Notes: generated by a model from the sequence alone, not told the origin. Counted from the stretch's first letter, positions 1 through 8,202 are shown. The stretch: 64,000 bases of DNA from Limnohabitans sp. 15K (GCF_002778285.1 NZ_NESM01000003.1:124001-188000), one strand, 5' to 3'. Translations and numbers: made by a program.

Positions 1-1
1 G

Positions 2-664
2 CCCGATGCGATCGAGGGCGTGGTGGTGGGCAACGAGGTGCTCGACGCCATGCCGGTGCAGCTCTTGCAGCGCACGCAAGGCGTTTGGCACGAGCGTGGC
101 GTTGTCAGCGCGGGTGAACAATTCGCTTGGCAAGACCGCTTGACCGATCTGCGTCCGCCTGTGGACATCGAAGGCGAGCACGACTATTTGACCGAAATCC
201 ACCTCCAAGCCGAAGCTTTCATTGCCAGTTTGGCCGAGCGCTTGCTGGCTGGGCGGGGTGGGGCGGCGTTCTTTCTGGATTACGGCTTTCCCGAGGGCGA
301 ATACTTTCACCCCCAGCGCCACATGGGCACCGTCATGTGCCACCAATTGCATCAGGCCGACCCAGACCCTTTGGTGGCGGTGGGTCAAAAAGACATCACG
401 GCGCATGTCAACTTCACCGGGGTGGCGCTGGCCGCACAAAACGCGGGCCTCCATGTGATGGGTTATGCCAGCCAAGCCTGGTTTTTGTTGAACCTGGGGT
501 TGGCCGAACGCATGGCCGCCGCCAGTTTGGCCGAGCGCAGCCTGGCCCAGCGTCTCATCAACGAACACGAAATGGGCGAGTTGTTCAAAGTGGTCGGGTT
601 GGCCACATCGTCCGATTGGGCTGCCCAAGGCTTTGCCCGGGGCGACCGGTCGCACCGCCTGTAA
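2..664 (+). CDS. MidA-like SAM-dependent methyltransferase, 3' part (5' end outside window)
   Basis: The reading frame is open from the first bases of the window, so this is the C-terminal ~220 residues of a longer protein. The segment GNEVLDAMPV near the left edge matches the conserved post-SAM-motif of the MidA/DUF185 (COG1565) family, whose mitochondrial member methylates NDUFS2 of complex I. A family protein is normally about 350-400 residues, so roughly 40% is missing here. Further family-like stretches are the glycine-rich FFLDYGFP segment and a C-terminal part ending in FKVVGLA. In bacteria the substrate is not settled. The DUF2905 gene follows after 18 bases, suggesting co-transcription. 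The family call is confident; the bacterial function is unknown. Confidence 0.85.
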   Translation, partial: PDAIEGVVVGNEVLDAMPVQLLQRTQGVWHERGVVSAGEQFAWQDRLTDLRPPVDIEGEHDYLTEIHLQAEAFIASLAERLLAGRGGAAFFLDYGFPEGEYFHPQRHMGTVMCHQLHQADPDPLVAVGQKDITAHVNFTGVALAAQNAGLHVMGYASQAWFLLNLGLAERMAAASLAERSLAQRLINEHEMGELFKVVGLATSSDWAAQGFARGDRSHRL

Positions 665-682
665 ACGGCATCCAGGCAAGCT

Positions 683-877
683 ATGTTGCGTTGGCTCATC
701 GTGGTGTTTCTGGCGCTGATCATTTTCAGTGGCCTGCAAAAGTGGTTGCAAAAATTTGGCTTTGGCCGTTTGCCCGGTGACTTTCGCTTCCGCTTGTTCG
801 GGCGCGAGTTCTTCCTGCCCATCACCAGCACCTTGCTGCTGAGCATGGTGGCCGCAGCGATTGCACGTTGGGTATGA
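683..877 (+). CDS. DUF2905 family small membrane protein
   Basis: A 64-residue protein with two hydrophobic segments (residues ~3-17 and ~46-62) separated by a short basic loop containing GRLPGDFRF, the pattern typical of DUF2905. It is the usual length for the family. Its function is not known; family members sit in the inner membrane and are often found beside housekeeping genes. It starts 18 bases after the MidA-like gene and is probably in the same transcript. Confidence 0.85.
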   Translation: MLRWLIVVFLALIIFSGLQKWLQKFGFGRLPGDFRFRLFGREFFLPITSTLLLSMVAAAIARWV

Positions 878-1227
878 GGAACGTGTTACAGTGCGTCACG
901 CCATTGGCGACTTATGCCCATCTAGCTCCTTGCGAGCCGATAGCGCATCCCGGCAGAGGGATGCCAGTCTTGTCCTCCACTGTGCACATCGCCCGCCATG
1001 CTTTTCCAAGCTGGGCTCAGACGATTTTTTTGCTTCCTTTTTGACGCACCTCTGCACGGTGCTGTTGTTGGGCAGGCCTTGCGGTCTGCGTATGGGGGCG
1101 CTTTTTTGGCAGCAGGACATGCCAAGACCCGTGCCGCCGCACGACCCCTAAGAGGGCCAAATCAGCGGTGCGACCCCCTTCGTTAAAATAGATGACTACT
1201 TCATATTGTTCACACCAACCCATCTCC
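878..1227. other. 350-base region without a confident gene
   Basis: No frame here gives a recognisable protein on the + strand. Two overlapping minus-strand frames of about 70 codons (roughly 896-1125) stay open but neither has a family I recognise. The region holds a 7-bp stem-loop at 945-964 (GCATCCC, six-base loop, GGGATGC) and T-rich runs near 1024-1042. A TAAAAT hexamer at 1184-1189 could be a -10 box for the downstream small gene and infA. It may be a long leader, an RNA gene or a decayed gene; I cannot decide between these. Confidence 0.4.
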
Positions 1228-1443
1228 ATGGGAAAATTCCGAATTCAACCGTGCTCGAGGGCTTTGCCCAATGGCGCATTTGGCGCGCAAGTGTCCGTGG
1301 CCAGTGGCCGTGGCAGCGCCAGCACCGACCGCGTGATGCGGTTTGTGCCCGAATTTGCAACGCCTGACGCCGCCAGCCAATACGCCCTCGATGAAGGCAT
1401 GTTGTGGGTAGAGCGCCAGACTTCCAAACCGATTCTGCTTTGA
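1228..1443 (+). CDS. Small hypothetical protein upstream of infA
   Basis: A 71-residue protein starting at the ATG at 1228. An in-frame ATG at 1192 would add 12 residues (TTSYCSH...) that look like leader. The sequence contains RVMRFVPEFATPDAASQYALDEGM and ends 14 bases before infA, so the two are probably co-transcribed. The composition resembles a compact cytoplasmic protein with no signal peptide or membrane segment. I do not recognise a family. The regular codon use and tight spacing to infA support its being real. Confidence 0.6.
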   Translation: MGKFRIQPCSRALPNGAFGAQVSVASGRGSASTDRVMRFVPEFATPDAASQYALDEGMLWVERQTSKPILL

Positions 1444-1457
1444 GAAAGACGTTTTAA

Positions 1458-1718
1458 ATGGCTAAAGAAGAACTGATTGAACTGATGGGCGTGGTCAACG
1501 AGGTGTTGCCCGACACGCGTTTTCGCGTGACCCTAGACAACGGCCACCAACTGATTGCCTATTCCGCAGGCAAGATGCGAAAGAACCACATCCGCATTTT
1601 GGCGGGTGACCGTGTGACCCTAGAGCTCTCGCCTTACGACTTGAGCAAAGGCCGCATCAGCTTCCGTCACCTGGCTGGTCGTGCCCCTATGGCGCCTCGC
1701 CGTCCCCCAGCACGTTGA
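1458..1718 (+). CDS. infA: Translation initiation factor IF-1 (stand-alone copy)
   Basis: An 86-residue IF-1: an S1/OB-fold protein that binds the ribosomal A site during initiation. The family core is clear ([20 protein letters not shown], then [30 protein letters not shown]). IF-1 is usually 71-73 residues; here a basic, proline-rich tail ([11 protein letters not shown]) extends the C-terminus. The gene is not in a ribosomal protein operon, which fits the second, accessory infA copy common in Burkholderiales. Whether this genome has another infA cannot be seen from this window. Confidence 0.95.
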   Translation: MAKEELIELMGVVNEVLPDTRFRVTLDNGHQLIAYSAGKMRKNHIRILAGDRVTLELSPYDLSKGRISFRHLAGRAPMAPRRPPAR

Positions 1719-1734
1719 TCCTGCCTTGTTCTTT

Positions 1735-1754
1735 GCGTTGACCTGAGTCAACGC
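1735..1754 (+). terminator. Stem-loop after infA, no U-tract
   Basis: A perfect 8-bp stem (GCGTTGAC / GTCAACGC) closes a CTGA tetraloop 16 bases after the infA stop. No run of T follows, so it may be a weak terminator or an mRNA 3'-end stabiliser rather than an intrinsic terminator. It lies upstream of trxC on the same strand. Confidence 0.45.
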
Positions 1755-1812
1755 GCAAGGCCCTTGAATCGAATCACATGATCCCCAAGTGGTTTTCAAC
1801 ACAGGGGAACTC

Positions 1813-2259
1813 ATGACCGCTTCAGCCGACGCCTTGCACATTGTTTGTCCGCACTGCCACACCACCAACCGGGTGCGTGTGGCCGACCTGCAAAACGCAC
1901 CCGATTGCGGAAGCTGCCACAAAGCTCTTTTTGATGGACATCCGCTGGCGCTGGACGCAGCCAGCTTTGACAAGCACATCGGCCGCAGCCATGTGCCGGT
2001 GCTGGTGGATTTCTGGGCCCCTTGGTGTGGCCCTTGCCGCATGATGGCACCAGCTTATGAGCAGGCCGCTGGCCTTTTGGAGCCCCAAGTGCGGGTGGCC
2101 AAACTCAATACTGAAGAAGCACAGGCCATCTCAGCCCGTTTCAACATCCGCAGCATCCCCACACTCGCCTTGTTTGTCGGCGGCAAAGAAGTCGCAAGGC
2201 AGGCAGGTGCTTTCCGCACGGCGCAAGACATCGCCAATTGGACCCGATCGCACCTTTGA
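1813..2259 (+). CDS. trxC: Thioredoxin 2 (TrxC)
   Basis: A 148-residue cytosolic thioredoxin with an N-terminal zinc finger (Cys12, Cys15, Cys32, Cys35) followed by a thioredoxin fold with the active site WCGPC (Cys71/Cys74). The zinc finger separates TrxC from ordinary TrxA. TrxC reduces protein disulfides and in other proteobacteria belongs to the OxyR oxidative-stress regulon; regulation here is inference. The ATG at 1813 is preceded by an AGGGGAA ribosome site, so the longer in-frame start at 1789 is not needed. The gene converges on cca with 12 bases between stops. Confidence 0.96.
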   Translation: MTASADALHIVCPHCHTTNRVRVADLQNAPDCGSCHKALFDGHPLALDAASFDKHIGRSHVPVLVDFWAPWCGPCRMMAPAYEQAAGLLEPQVRVAKLNTEEAQAISARFNIRSIPTLALFVGGKEVARQAGAFRTAQDIANWTRSHL

Positions 2260-2271
2260 GCGCTGGGGTGT

Positions 2272-3522
2272 TTACAGCACTTGCGCAATGGCCTGCACGC
2301 GGGCCTTGGCGATCTGTTCGCCAATTTGCGGGCCTTTGAGGCCTTGAGCCGCCGCTGCCTGCGCGATGGGCGCGGTCTCGACGGACAGCGCGGCCTGTTG
2401 GGCTTTGAGCAAGCGCTCTGCCTGCGGATAGGCCGTATCCTCAAAACCCAACCGTCCCCGCGCATCACACTCACACGCTTGGAGCACGAGCGCAAAGCGC
2501 TCGGCCTGCCGAATGGCGTCGCATCGCTCTAGGAGGCGCATCAGGGCTTCGGCGTTCAGATCGGCGCTGCGGTGGATGTTGCCATGCTCCCGCGCCACCA
2601 CCTCAGCAAGCTCTTTGCCCTCGGTCGGCACGCGCAGGCGTTCGCACACCTTTTGCAAAAGCTTCACGCTGCGGCCTTCGTGTCCAAGGTGGCGGGGCAA
2701 TGCGTCGGCGGGTGTGGTGCCTTTGCCCAGGTCATGCATCAGGCAGGCCACACGCACAGCCAGCGGCGTGTTCAGGCGTGCGGCCATGTCCATCACCAGC
2801 ATCATGTGCACGCCCGTGTCCACCTCAGGGTGGTATTCGGCGCGTTGCGGCACGACCCACAGGCGGTCCAGTTCGGGCAGCAGCACTTTGAGCGCACCGC
2901 ATTCCCGCAGCACCTCGAACATACGTGATGGCCGCTCGCTCATCAGGCCTTTGGCTAACTCTTGCCAGACGCGCTCGGGCACCAAGTGGTCGGCTTCGCC
3001 GTCCTCGACCATTTGGTGCATCAAAGCCATAGTTTCATCGGCTACGGTGAAGTCAGCAAAGCGCGCCGCAAAGCGGGCCACGCGCAAGATGCGCACGGGG
3101 TCTTCGGCAAATGCTTCAGTCACATGGCGCAGCACTTTGTTTTTCAAGTCAGCCTGGCCGCCATACGGGTCCACGATCTGGCCTGCCCATGCGCTGGGCT
3201 CTGCATGGGCCAGCGCCTCGGGCAAGGCCATGGCATTCACCGTGAGGTCGCGCCGGGCCAAGTCTTCTTCAAGGGTGACGCTGGGGTCGGCATGCACCGC
3301 AAAACCTTTGTAGCCCCGGGCCGTTTTGCGCTCGGTGCGGGCCAGGGCGTATTCCTCGCGGGTTTTGGGGTGCAAAAACACCGGAAAGTCTTTGCCCACG
3401 GGCATGAATCCCTGATCGGTCATGGCCTCGGGCGTGCTGCCCACCACCACCCAGTCGCGGTCGTTGACGGGTAGGCCCATCAAGGCATCGCGCACCGCAC
3501 CGCCGACAACAAACACGTTCAT
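2272..3522 (-). CDS. cca: CCA-adding tRNA nucleotidyltransferase with HD domain
   Basis: 416 residues. The N-terminal class II nucleotidyltransferase head is clear (VVGGAVRDALMG, then NDRDWVVVG with the metal-binding acidic residues, then RRDLTVNAMA). The C-terminal HD phosphohydrolase domain carries VACLMHDLGKG. This arrangement matches the multifunctional proteobacterial Cca, which builds or repairs the 3' CCA end of tRNA and has phosphatase/phosphodiesterase activity in its HD domain. Length is normal (~412). It is the last gene of a minus-strand run starting with the GST gene, 14 bases upstream. Confidence 0.96.
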   Translation of the reverse strand: MNVFVVGGAVRDALMGLPVNDRDWVVVGSTPEAMTDQGFMPVGKDFPVFLHPKTREEYALARTERKTARGYKGFAVHADPSVTLEEDLARRDLTVNAMALPEALAHAEPSAWAGQIVDPYGGQADLKNKVLRHVTEAFAEDPVRILRVARFAARFADFTVADETMALMHQMVEDGEADHLVPERVWQELAKGLMSERPSRMFEVLRECGALKVLLPELDRLWVVPQRAEYHPEVDTGVHMMLVMDMAARLNTPLAVRVACLMHDLGKGTTPADALPRHLGHEGRSVKLLQKVCERLRVPTEGKELAEVVAREHGNIHRSADLNAEALMRLLERCDAIRQAERFALVLQACECDARGRLGFEDTAYPQAERLLKAQQAALSVETAPIAQAAAAQGLKGPQIGEQIAKARVQAIAQVL

Positions 3523-3536
3523 GTCAAATGCTTTGC

Positions 3537-4220
3537 TCAGCGAGCCACCCGGAAAGGCTCTTCAAAGTCGATGAAGTCCTTTTCGACCAAAGCGTCGTCG
3601 ATCCAGGCCTTCACACCGGGCAGGGCGCAGACACGGTCCATGTAGGCGGCCACATCGGCAGGCACGGGCAGGGCATAGGTTTTCAGGCGCATGACCACCG
3701 GGGCGAAGTAGGCATCGGCCACGGTGAAGTGGCCAAACAGCATGGGGCCGCCGTGTTCTTGCAGCAGGCCGCTCCAAAGACTGCAGATGCGCTCAAGATC
3801 GGCGCGCACGGCAGCTTTGTCGCGCAGGGCGAGCGCACCGATCTCGGGCAGGTGCGCCTCGATGTTCATCGGGCAGGCACTGCGCAGGCCCGTGAAACCG
3901 CTGTGCATTTCGGCGCAGATGCTGCGCGCGCGTGCCCTGGCGGCACGGTCTTGTGGCCAGAGCTGCTTGTCAGGGAACTGCTCGGCCACATATTCGGCAA
4001 TGGCCAGGGTGTCCCACACGGCCAGGCCATCGTGCACCAGCACAGGCACTTTGCCCACAGGGTTCACGGCCTTGAGGCTGGCCTTGAAATTGGAGTCGGG
4101 CGCAAAGCTGTCAAAGCGGACATAGACCTCTTCAAAGTCGATGCCCGCCTGGCGCAGCAGCACCCAAGGGCGCATGGACCAAGAGGAGTAGTTTTTGTTG
4201 GCGATGTAGAGCTGGATCAT
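3537..4220 (-). CDS. Glutathione S-transferase family protein
   Basis: 227 residues. The N-terminal thioredoxin-like domain starts IANKNYSSWSMRPWVLLRQAG and includes the cis-proline region NPVGKVPVL and the glutathione-binding AIAEY segment; an all-helical C-terminal domain follows. The substrate cannot be told from sequence. The start at 4220 (ATGATCCAG...) is preceded by GGGAGAA at good spacing; a frame nine codons longer has no ribosome site. It lies upstream of cca in the same orientation. Confidence 0.9.
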   Translation of the reverse strand: MIQLYIANKNYSSWSMRPWVLLRQAGIDFEEVYVRFDSFAPDSNFKASLKAVNPVGKVPVLVHDGLAVWDTLAIAEYVAEQFPDKQLWPQDRAARARARSICAEMHSGFTGLRSACPMNIEAHLPEIGALALRDKAAVRADLERICSLWSGLLQEHGGPMLFGHFTVADAYFAPVVMRLKTYALPVPADVAAYMDRVCALPGVKAWIDDALVEKDFIDFEEPFRVAR

Positions 4221-4294
4221 TGTTTTCTCCCGTGAATCGGAGCCCACATATTAGCGGTCATGGCTGTCAAAAAGGGACAGATTGCACCGCCAAA

Positions 4295-4368
4295 GTGTGT
4301 GAGGGGGTGCGGCGGGTGACGATTTTCGGTACCCCGTCATGAGGAACCCGCCGCATCCCCTCACACAT
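4295..4368. repeat. 23-bp inverted repeat with 28-base loop
   Basis: The arms at 4295-4317 and 4346-4368 pair over 23 positions. Only two pairs are not Watson-Crick: read on the + strand these are G-U, on the - strand they would be A-C mismatches. The loop holds a nested GACG (4318-4321) / CGTC (4335-4338) pair. It lies in the 182-base gap between two minus-strand genes. No T-run follows directly on the - strand, though CCCTTTTTG occurs about 20 bases further. It may be a terminator or a dispersed palindromic element. Confidence 0.85.
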
Positions 4369-4402
4369 CCCCGAAGACTTCGAACGTCAGAGTAGGCCGA
4401 AC

Positions 4403-5362
4403 TCAGCGCCCAGCGCGTGAGCGCCAGCTGTTCATGCGGCTGCGTGGCCCGCGGTGGCCCAGATAGCTGGGTGCCACACCCGCTGCAGATGCTGCCGTGA
4501 TGCCCAGCGCGGACAGGCCTGGGTATTGGCCCGTCGCGATGTTGTCCACCTTCATGGACGCCAAATTGTCCCGGCTCATCAGGGGCTCTCCCGGGGCCAG
4601 CTCCATGGCCGCGGCTTGCAGCCAGCCCACCCACATCGGCAAACCGATGACAGGGCGACCTTTGCCGTGGTTCACGCCCGCCCACTGTCCAGCGCGGTGC
4701 ACCAGCTCGCCCAAGGTGAGCACGTCAGGTCCGCACAGTTCGTAGGTCTTGCCTATGGTGTCCGGCTTTTGCAGGCAGGTCACCACCGCGCGGGCCACAT
4801 CGGCCACCCACACGGGCGCAAAGCGCGTGCCACTGCCTGCCATCGGCATGAAGGGTAAAACAGCCTGCATATCGGCAAACAGGTTCAAGAATTTGTCTTC
4901 GGCCCCAAATATCACGCTGGGGCGCAGCACCGTCAATTGCAAGTCTGCGTTGTGCAGCAAAGTTTCACCCCGCGCCTTGCTGCGCTGGTACATCGATGGA
5001 CCTTGTGGGTCGGCCCCCAGTGCACTGACATGCACCAGCCTGCGCACGCCCGCTGTGTGCATGGCGTCGGCGATCTTGCCCGGCAGGTTGACATGCACTT
5101 CTTCAAAGCGTTCTTCGTTGCCGTGCAGCACCGCCACCAAGTTGACCACCGCATCGTGCCCGGGCATGAGCCGGGCCAAGTCGGCTGGGCTGTGCACCGA
5201 GGCTTCGATGACGGTGAGACCGGGCAAACTTTGCACGCTGGCCGCGTTGCTGGCACGGCGCGTGGGCACCGTGACCTGCCAACCCAAACGCGCCATTTGC
5301 TCGCACACATGGCGACCCACAAAGCCCGAGCCACCCAACACCAAAATACGAGGATTGTTCAT
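4403..5362 (-). CDS. NAD(P)-binding epimerase/NDUFA9-like protein
   Basis: 319 residues, atypical short-chain dehydrogenase fold. The N-terminus has the dinucleotide-binding GGSGFVGRHV, followed by VVNLVAVL and the VHVSALGAD strand. PSVIFGAEDKFLN is typical of the complex I NDUFA9-like group (COG0702). Bacterial members are thought to act on quinone, isoprenoid or sugar-like substrates, but none is assigned here. The start at 5362 follows the DUF2817 stop by 8 bases, so the two are translationally close. A longer frame to 5440 would overlap that upstream gene and is rejected. Confidence 0.88.
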   Translation of the reverse strand: MNNPRILVLGGSGFVGRHVCEQMARLGWQVTVPTRRASNAASVQSLPGLTVIEASVHSPADLARLMPGHDAVVNLVAVLHGNEERFEEVHVNLPGKIADAMHTAGVRRLVHVSALGADPQGPSMYQRSKARGETLLHNADLQLTVLRPSVIFGAEDKFLNLFADMQAVLPFMPMAGSGTRFAPVWVADVARAVVTCLQKPDTIGKTYELCGPDVLTLGELVHRAGQWAGVNHGKGRPVIGLPMWVGWLQAAAMELAPGEPLMSRDNLASMKVDNIATGQYPGLSALGITAASAAGVAPSYLGHRGPRSRMNSWRSRAGR

Positions 5363-5370
5363 TCCGGCGT

Positions 5371-6456
5371 TCAGCTGTTCAGACCTGTGACGGCTTGGTG
5401 CATCGCATCCATGGCTTGGTCCACGATCTGGGTGCGCCAAGTGTCGGTGTCGGTGTAGAAGGCGTCCATCAGGTCTTGTTTGATTTTCTGGCGCAAGGCA
5501 TCAGGTGCCTCAGGGTGCAGGTGCAACCAGTGGTCACCGCGCAAGGCGAACATGACTTGTTCTTGCGGCTGTGTGCCGTACTCCATCGCAATGCCGGTGT
5601 ACTCGGCTTGCGGGCATTCTTGGTAGGCCGCCATCCACATCAAGCCCGTCAGGAAGGCCGAACTCGATGAGCCGTCGTAGATGGACGTTATGTCTTGGCC
5701 CCACCAAGTTTTGGCGCGGGTGTAGGCCGCAGCGTCGTCGGCGCAGGCAAAAATGCGCTCGCCCAAGCCGTTGGGGCCCAAACCCGTGTGCAGATCAATC
5801 CAGGCCATTTTTTGACAGCGCTGGCCGTACTTTTGCAACACTTGGCGCAGCGTCAGGTTGCTCCAAGTGGGGCCTTGGCCACCAAAAAACAGGCCTTCAG
5901 GAAAATCGTGCTGGCCTTTGGATACGGCCGCTTGCAGGGCTTTCATGCCGCGCTCGACGATGTATTGGGTGACGGCTGCCGCGTTGGCCGCGTCCGGTGG
6001 CCAAACCTCGGGCAGCAAGAGCGGTTGGACTTCTTTGTAGGGCGCGTTTTCTGGCAGAGGCTTCGTAAAGTCCTGGAAGTTGCGGTTGATGTCCACGTTT
6101 TCGTGGGTCACGCGCCGCACATGCGAGAACCCGTGCGGGTTGAGCGCATGGATGTAGAGCACCGCCACGCCGTTGGCTTTGGCCGCCTCGCGCCAGGCGC
6201 TGTTTTGCAGGGCATGGATCTGCACGCCCGAGCCGCAGTAGCCTTCCACCCCGTGGCAGGCGCTGCTGACGATCAGCAGCTGCTTCGCATCGGGTGAGCC
6301 GTCCAGCACCACGTCCATGGCCAGCTCTTCGCCGTCCCGGCCCTTCAAGGGGTGGATGTTGGAATCAACGGTCAGACCTGCAGCATGTGCTGCGTTCAGG
6401 AACTTCTGACGAGCTTCGGCATAGCTTTTAGAAAAGCCAGTTTGGATATCGGTCAT
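5371..6456 (-). CDS. M14-like zinc peptidase, DUF2817 family
   Basis: 361 residues. The segment SACHGVEGYCG supplies a zinc-ligand His and Glu, NPHGFSHVRRVTHENVDINRNF is the signature DUF2817 block, and WIDLHTGLGP supplies the later His ligand. The layout is that of an M14 (carboxypeptidase A-like) catalytic domain. There is no signal peptide, so it is probably cytoplasmic. It lies between an M20 hydrolase (13 bases upstream) and the NDUFA9-like gene in one apparent operon, which suggests a role in degrading peptides or amide-linked compounds; the substrate is unknown. Confidence 0.87.
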   Translation of the reverse strand: MTDIQTGFSKSYAEARQKFLNAAHAAGLTVDSNIHPLKGRDGEELAMDVVLDGSPDAKQLLIVSSACHGVEGYCGSGVQIHALQNSAWREAAKANGVAVLYIHALNPHGFSHVRRVTHENVDINRNFQDFTKPLPENAPYKEVQPLLLPEVWPPDAANAAAVTQYIVERGMKALQAAVSKGQHDFPEGLFFGGQGPTWSNLTLRQVLQKYGQRCQKMAWIDLHTGLGPNGLGERIFACADDAAAYTRAKTWWGQDITSIYDGSSSSAFLTGLMWMAAYQECPQAEYTGIAMEYGTQPQEQVMFALRGDHWLHLHPEAPDALRQKIKQDLMDAFYTDTDTWRTQIVDQAMDAMHQAVTGLNS

Positions 6457-6469
6457 GGAGATTTTCAGT

Positions 6470-7681
6470 TCAAACGGTTTGTGTCGGATTGGCCAGCCAT
6501 TGCGTGGCGAGTTCCACCCAGTAAGTACCGCCCAGCGGAATCAGGTCGTCATTGAAGTCGTAGCTGGGGTTGTGCAAAGTGCAGGGGCCGCCGCCGTGGC
6601 CCATTTCGCGGTGCGCGCCGTCGCCGTTGCTGATGAACACATACGCACCAGGCTTGGCTTGCAGCATGTAAGAGAAGTCTTCGGCGCCCATGGTGGGTTC
6701 TTGGTGGACCACATGGTCGGTCCCCACAATGCCACCCATGACCTGGCGCGCGAAATCGGCTTCTGGTGCGCTGTTGATGGTGGGCGGGTAGTTGCGGTGG
6801 AATTCGAATTCGCACTGCGCGTCAAAAGCGGTGCAGATCGATTCGGCGACTTGCTTCATGCGCTTTTCGATCAAATCCAGCACCTCGAAGCTGAAAGTGC
6901 GCACGGTGCCTTGCAACTCGCAGGAGTCTGGCACCACGTTGGTGGCTTCGCCCGCATGGATCATGGTGACCGAGATCACGCCTGCGTCAACAGGCTTTTT
7001 GTTTCGGGTGATGATGGTCTGAAAACCTTGCACCATCTGGCAAGCGATTGGCACCGGATCGATGCCGTTGTGTGGCAGCGCAGCGTGGCTGCCTTTGCCG
7101 CGGATGGTGATTTTGAATTCGTTGCTGGATGCCATCACCGGGCCTGCGCTCACGGCAAAAGTGCCCACGGGCGCGCCGGGCCAGTTGTGCATGCCGAACA
7201 CAGCCTGCATGGGGAACTTGTCGAACAGGCCGTCCTTGATCATCTCGCGGGCACCGCCGCCGCCTTCTTCGGCGGGTTGGAAGATCAAATACACCGTGCC
7301 GTCAAAGTCGCGGTGCTTGGCAAAGTGTTTGGCCGCTGCCAGCAGCATGGCCGTGTGGCCGTCGTGGCCGCAGGCGTGCATCTTGCCCTGGTGTTTGCTG
7401 GCGTGGGCAAAGGTGTTGAACTCTTGCATGGGCAGGGCGTCGATGTCAGCGCGCAGACCAATGCCGCGTCCGCAAGCGCCGCCGTCGCGCCCGTGCACGA
7501 TGCCCACCACGCCTGTGGTGCCCATGCCGCGGTGAATGGGGATGCCCCAGTCCGTCAGCTGCTGGGCGACCACATCGGCCGTGCGCACCTCTTGGAAGCA
7601 CAACTCAGGGTGTGCGTGGATGTCTTTGCGGATGGCAGCAATGCTGGCCGCGTCGGTGAGGATGGAGTCGATGAGTTTCAT
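6470..7681 (-). CDS. M20 family amidohydrolase (hippurate hydrolase-like)
   Basis: 403 residues. M20D-type features in order: RKDIHAHPELCFQE, GLRADIDALPMQE (metal-binding Asp), HACGHDGHTAMLL (metal-binding His), PAEEGGGGA (catalytic Glu pair) and a dimerisation domain beginning ITIRGKGSHAALP. Family members cleave N-acyl amino acids or amides. It heads a three-gene minus-strand operon with the DUF2817 peptidase. The protein at 28122-29360 is a clear paralog with the same motifs. The exact substrate is not predictable. Confidence 0.93.
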   Translation of the reverse strand: MKLIDSILTDAASIAAIRKDIHAHPELCFQEVRTADVVAQQLTDWGIPIHRGMGTTGVVGIVHGRDGGACGRGIGLRADIDALPMQEFNTFAHASKHQGKMHACGHDGHTAMLLAAAKHFAKHRDFDGTVYLIFQPAEEGGGGAREMIKDGLFDKFPMQAVFGMHNWPGAPVGTFAVSAGPVMASSNEFKITIRGKGSHAALPHNGIDPVPIACQMVQGFQTIITRNKKPVDAGVISVTMIHAGEATNVVPDSCELQGTVRTFSFEVLDLIEKRMKQVAESICTAFDAQCEFEFHRNYPPTINSAPEADFARQVMGGIVGTDHVVHQEPTMGAEDFSYMLQAKPGAYVFISNGDGAHREMGHGGGPCTLHNPSYDFNDDLIPLGGTYWVELATQWLANPTQTV

Positions 7682-7782
7682 GGGTACAGTCTAGCGGGAC
7701 TTGTGTCCGTTTGCCTAGTCCGGTTCGGGAATGTCCCAACTGTCACCGATGTGCCTTGGTCGCAGTGCAAAATTGTCATCTC

Positions 7783-8202
7783 ATGAAGCGAACATCCTAT
7801 TTCCTATTTTGGCGTGCTGTGGGGCCCTTGTTGGCCAGCTTGCTGGCGGGCACAGCCTTCGCGCAGCCCCTGGTCACTTGCCAAGTGACCTACGCTGGAG
7901 CCACACAGACCGTGGTGGCTCGCCCTGTGGCGGACCCTTATCCAGTGCCCTCGGTGGACATTGGGGGGCGCTTTGCTTTCAAAGCGGTCATGGTGGGAGA
8001 TGCCCAAAAAGTGGAGCGCATGGTGTTGTACGCCTATTTGGTCGCCCAGCCGCACCCGGTGCTGATCCATCAAGCCAAATATTTGCCGCCTTTTCCTCGG
8101 TCAGTGACACCGTGGGCTTTTACGGGCCAGCAACATGTGTACGGTGGGCCGCAAGAGCGGGAGTTGATTTACAGCTGCACCTTGGAAGGATGGGCGCCAT
8201 GA
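7783..8202 (+). CDS. Small secreted hypothetical protein
   Basis: 139 residues with an N-terminal signal peptide (basic MKRTSYF, hydrophobic VGPLLASLLAGTAFAQ, likely cut after AFA or AQP). The mature part is ~115 residues, with VTCQVTYAG near its start and SCTLEGWAP at the end, giving two cysteines that could form a disulfide. I do not recognise a family. The stop overlaps the start of the CapA-like gene (ATGA), so they are translationally coupled and may act together in the periplasm. An earlier in-frame start at 7711 adds a non-signal-like prefix and is less likely. Confidence 0.72.
   Translation: MKRTSYFLFWRAVGPLLASLLAGTAFAQPLVTCQVTYAGATQTVVARPVADPYPVPSVDIGGRFAFKAVMVGDAQKVERMVLYAYLVAQPHPVLIHQAKYLPPFPRSVTPWAFTGQQHVYGGPQERELIYSCTLEGWAP

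Noticed and set aside
7731..8198. The CapA-like frame stays open far upstream, which could suggest a 486-residue protein.
   Set aside because: The extra part overlaps the signal-peptide protein in another frame and has no signal or family likeness; the ATGA start at 8199 gives a proper signal peptide.
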